Shown here: positions 14,566-16,871 of the stretch, piece by piece
How positions within the stretch are numbered: position 1 is the stretch's first letter
How the letters are laid out: every line of letters starts with the position of its first letter
Assembly: GCA_017504735.1 (NCBI GenBank)
Contig: JAFVQP010000079.1
Location: forward strand, 1-16,871
Direction: 5' to 3'
Length of the DNA: 16,871 nucleotides
From: Clostridia bacterium
GTDB lineage: Bacteria; Bacillota_A; Clostridia; Christensenellales; Borkfalkiaceae
Program-made: the position numbers and the translations under genes
The notes under the pieces: generated by a model
What the model saw: the letters and a program-made list of their open reading frames with translations, nothing else
Database searches by the model: none
What the model was told of the DNA's origin: nothing

Positions 14566-15543
14566 ATGAAAGATGTTGAATTGAAGATGCTTGAACGCGC
14601 AAAAGAATTGCTTTCCAGTGGTGAAGTAGCGCGTGTAATCGGTTGGAAGAAAGGGGAATTTGAATTTGACCCTGTTCCCGCTTCCTTTGAAACAGTAGAA
14701 GAGCTTGACGGCTTCGTTTACAATTACTTCTGCGGTGCAAACCTCTCTAAATACCTTATTCAAATGAGCAAAAAGGAAGGAAAAACGGCAGTATTCTTGA
14801 AACCCTGCGATACCTACAGCTTTAACCAGCTTGTAAAAGAACATCGTGTAAAACGTGAAAACATTTACGTGATCGCGGTAGAATGTCTTGCAAAACTTGA
14901 TATTAACAAAATCAAGGCGCAAGGTGTTACGGGTGTAACCGGCGTAGAAGTAAATGGTAAGGAAGTAAAGGTTGCCTCCCTCTATGGCGAAGTTGTATTG
15001 AATAAGGAAGACGTTGTATTGTCGAAGTGTGCTGTTTGTGAAAAGACGCATCAGGCAAAAGATGAAGAAATTATTTTGCACGAACGCCCTGAACGCGACG
15101 TTAATCGTTTTGCGGAAGTGGAAGCTCTTGAAGCTATGTCCGAAGATGAACGTTTCGCATTCTGGAGAAACGAGCTTTCGAAATGTATCCGTTGTAATGC
15201 TTGTCGCAACGTATGTCCTGCATGTTCCTGTGTGAAGTGTGTATTCGATAATCCTGCATCGGGTATTTCGGCAAAAGCAAACGATGATAAGTTTGAAGAA
15301 CAGTTGTTCCACATCATTCGTGCATTCCACGTTGCAGGGCGTTGTACCGACTGTGGCGAATGCTCGCGCGTGTGTCCTCAAAACATTCCTTTGCACCTTT
15401 TGAACAGAAAGTTTATTAAGGATATCGATACCTTCTACGGTGAATATCAGGCAGGGGAAACGGCAGAAGGCAAAACGCCTTTGACCGAATATACGGAAGG
15501 CGATACTGAACCGAACGACGTTTTTAACGGGGAGGCAAAATAA
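14566..15543 (+). CDS. flxC: FlxC-like protein: FrhB-like N-domain plus two [4Fe-4S] motifs
   Basis: In this 325-residue protein the N-terminal half has conserved cysteine motifs KPCD (79-82) and SKCAVCEK (153-160), resembling the F420-hydrogenase beta-subunit/dicluster family. The C-terminal half has C207-x2-C210-x2-C213-x3-C217-P, extra cysteines C220, C222 and C225, and C260-x2-C263-x2-C266-x3-C270-PQN. The C-terminal tail is acidic. It is probably an electron relay between the FlxA flavoprotein and FlxD/HdrA. The FlxC label follows from gene order (FlxD, this gene, a sulfhydrogenase/AsrA-like gene, FlxA) and is less sure than membership of the complex. A strong AAGGAGGG (14550-14557) precedes the ATG, and the stop shares one base with the next start (TAATG). 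Confidence 0.8.
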   Translation: MKDVELKMLERAKELLSSGEVARVIGWKKGEFEFDPVPASFETVEELDGFVYNYFCGANLSKYLIQMSKKEGKTAVFLKPCDTYSFNQLVKEHRVKRENIYVIAVECLAKLDINKIKAQGVTGVTGVEVNGKEVKVASLYGEVVLNKEDVVLSKCAVCEKTHQAKDEEIILHERPERDVNRFAEVEALEAMSEDERFAFWRNELSKCIRCNACRNVCPACSCVKCVFDNPASGISAKANDDKFEEQLFHIIRAFHVAGRCTDCGECSRVCPQNIPLHLLNRKFIKDIDTFYGEYQAGETAEGKTPLTEYTEGDTEPNDVFNGEAK

Positions 15544-16589
15544 TGTTAAAGATTGCAAAAGAAAGATTGAACGAACTGTATGCGAAGATTAATGAAAGCA
15601 TGGGTTTATTCCTTCCCATCAAACGTGCAGGTGAAGTAAATTACGCTGTGTGGGAAGAAGGGAAAGAGGTTTCCCTTGAGACCCTAAAGACGGTTAAATC
15701 CCCCAAGAATGCATTCTTCCCTCAAACGGAAAATATGATGAAGTTTAAGACGGAAGAGGGCAATTTGCAGGTTATTGACGTTCGTGAAAAATTGAGCGAA
15801 AAAATCGAAGCAAGACCCTTCGTTCTCTTTGGGGTAAAGGCTTGTGATTACAAGGCGATCGAGGTTCTTGATAAGGTATTTTTGGCGGATCCCGTGGATA
15901 CCTATTATCAAATGAGAAGAGAGGGCTCGACGATTGTTACGCTCGCTTGTTCTCGTCCTGAAGAAAGCTGTTTCTGTAAAGCTTTCGGTGTAGATGCAAC
16001 CTCGCCCCTTGGTGACGTTACCACTTGGATGGATGAAGCTTACCTTTATTGGCAGGCTAACACCGAAAAAGGTGAAAAGCTTACCGCTTTGGTAAATGAA
16101 TTGTTAGAAGAAGGCGGCGAAGCAGAAGTAGCAGCTCAAAAAGAAGCTACTGCTGCTATTATGGACAAATTGCCGTATTCTAACCTTAATTTGAGTAAAT
16201 TTAAGCCTGAAAACTTGAACGAATTGTTCAACGCGGCAGAATGGGAAGAATTGAGCGAGGCTTGCCTTGGCTGCGGTACTTGTACCTTTGTATGTCCTAC
16301 TTGTCAATGTTTCGATATTCGTGATATCAAGACGAAAGAAGGAGTGTTGCGTTATCGTTGTTGGGATTCCTGTATGTATTCCGACTTTACCCTGATGGCG
16401 CATGGCAACAGCCGTAACACACAAATGCAACGGTTCCGTCAAAGATTTATTCACAAGCTTGTTTACTATCCTTCGCAAAACGATGGTATGTATTCGTGTG
16501 TAGGTTGCGGACGTTGTTTGAATAAGTGTCCTCAAAACTTGAACATTGTCAAAGTAATTAAAACGTTGGGAGGGAAAAACAATGATTAA
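15543..16589 (+). CDS. flxB: FlxB-like protein: AsrA/HydB-type two-[4Fe-4S] electron-transfer subunit
   Basis: This 348-residue protein resembles the beta subunit of sulfhydrogenases and anaerobic sulfite reductase subunit A (AsrA), which pair with a flavin/NAD(P)H subunit like the one encoded next. The N-terminal half has KACD (99-102) and cysteines C136, C143 and C145. The C-terminal half has C241-x2-C244-x2-C247-x3-C251-P with C254 and C256, and C319-x2-C322-x2-C325-x3-C329-PQN. A Glu/Ala-rich linker lies at about 175-210. Its layout matches the FlxC-like neighbour, so the two look like old paralogues. Its likely role is to carry electrons from FlxA toward HdrA. The ribosome site is GGGGAGG just upstream; the end overlaps the next gene by 8 bases. 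Confidence 0.82.
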   Translation: MLKIAKERLNELYAKINESMGLFLPIKRAGEVNYAVWEEGKEVSLETLKTVKSPKNAFFPQTENMMKFKTEEGNLQVIDVREKLSEKIEARPFVLFGVKACDYKAIEVLDKVFLADPVDTYYQMRREGSTIVTLACSRPEESCFCKAFGVDATSPLGDVTTWMDEAYLYWQANTEKGEKLTALVNELLEEGGEAEVAAQKEATAAIMDKLPYSNLNLSKFKPENLNELFNAAEWEELSEACLGCGTCTFVCPTCQCFDIRDIKTKEGVLRYRCWDSCMYSDFTLMAHGNSRNTQMQRFRQRFIHKLVYYPSQNDGMYSCVGCGRCLNKCPQNLNIVKVIKTLGGKNND

Positions 16590-16871
16590 TGAAACTTTAA
16601 TTCCTAAAGTTGGCGTTGTAACGGATATTCGTAAAGATACTCCCGACGTAAAAACTTTCCGTGTAGTAGGGTTAGACGGTAAAAAGTTGTTCCAGCATAT
16701 GCCTGGCCAGTGCGCGATGGTTTCTATCCCTGGTGTCGGTGAATGTATGTTCTCGATTACCTCTTCGCCTACAAATGAAGAATATATGGAATTCTCCATC
16801 AAAAAGTGCGGTTGCGTTACCGAAGTATTGCATGCTTTAGAGGTTGGCGCACAGTTGACCGTTCGTGGCCC
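16582..16871 (+). CDS. flxA: FlxA-like FAD/NAD(P)H oxidoreductase (3' end cut by window edge)
   Basis: The frame opens at the ATG at 16582, 7 bases after a GGGAGGG (16568-16574), and is open to the window end, giving 96 full codons. The visible part is a ferredoxin-NADP-reductase-like FAD-binding barrel: TFRVVG, MPGQCAMVSIPG and ECMFSITSSP match the segments that in AsrB, HydG and FlxA read roughly PGQF..v.vpG.GEaPFSISS. The FAD phosphate motif region is here MFSITSS. In the Flx complex this subunit oxidises NADH. The nucleotide-binding domain that would show NADH versus NADPH preference lies beyond the window. Being last in a run of overlapping genes, it belongs to the same operon; whether more genes follow is not visible. 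Confidence 0.83.
   Translation, partial: MINETLIPKVGVVTDIRKDTPDVKTFRVVGLDGKKLFQHMPGQCAMVSIPGVGECMFSITSSPTNEEYMEFSIKKCGCVTEVLHALEVGAQLTVRG

Noticed and set aside
1..16871. Mobile element, phage, CRISPR array or defence system
   Set aside because: I saw no transposase, integrase, repeat-spacer pattern, terminal inverted repeat or defence gene. The gene content is core metabolism, replication and electron transfer.

Overview
The window looks like part of the chromosome of an anaerobic, fermentative member of the Bacillota, most likely class Clostridia. This is an inference from three things: a PHP-domain gene, whiA, dnaE and pfkA in series; sigma-A-type promoters with T-rich intrinsic terminators; and an oxygen-sensitive, iron-sulfur-rich Hdr/Flx electron-transfer operon. 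The genus cannot be told from the sequence. All supported genes lie on the + strand, and no RNA gene, insertion sequence, phage gene or CRISPR array is visible.

Left part (1-8340). A PHP-family phosphoesterase, cut by the window edge at its 5' end, is followed by whiA and dnaE (replicative DNA polymerase III alpha) in a tight operon; whiA and dnaE overlap by 4 bases. pfkA (ATP-dependent 6-phosphofructokinase) has its own promoter and terminator. A PfkB-family 1-phosphofructokinase-like gene also has its own promoter. A third promoter drives a two-gene unit: a 64-residue cysteine-rich protein with no family I recognise, and a six-helix DUF308/HdeD-like membrane protein. That unit ends in one clear terminator and a second GC-rich hairpin.

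Right part (8411-16871, running off the end). An extended -10 promoter and a leader with a 37-base imperfect hairpin precede an operon of nine tightly spaced genes: an LDH-family 2-hydroxyacid dehydrogenase, class II fumarase, HdrB, HdrC, HdrA, an MvhD/FlxD-like protein, two paralogous FeS proteins (FlxC- and FlxB-like) and the start of a flavin/NAD oxidoreductase (FlxA-like). This is the gene set of the HdrABC-FlxABCD complex. In characterised relatives, NADH oxidation at FlxA is coupled by a bifurcating flavin in HdrA to reduction of ferredoxin and of a second acceptor at HdrB.

The most interesting point is the linkage of this module to fumarase and to an LDH-like enzyme that carries Arg, not Gln, at the classical LDH/MDH specificity position. 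Together they would convert oxaloacetate to malate to fumarate beside a bifurcating Hdr complex whose electron acceptor is unknown. A fumarate-linked role for HdrBC is a testable hypothesis, not something the sequence proves. No gene-free stretch exceeds 300 bases; the longest (8274-8528) holds terminators, a short tandem repeat, a promoter and the leader hairpin.
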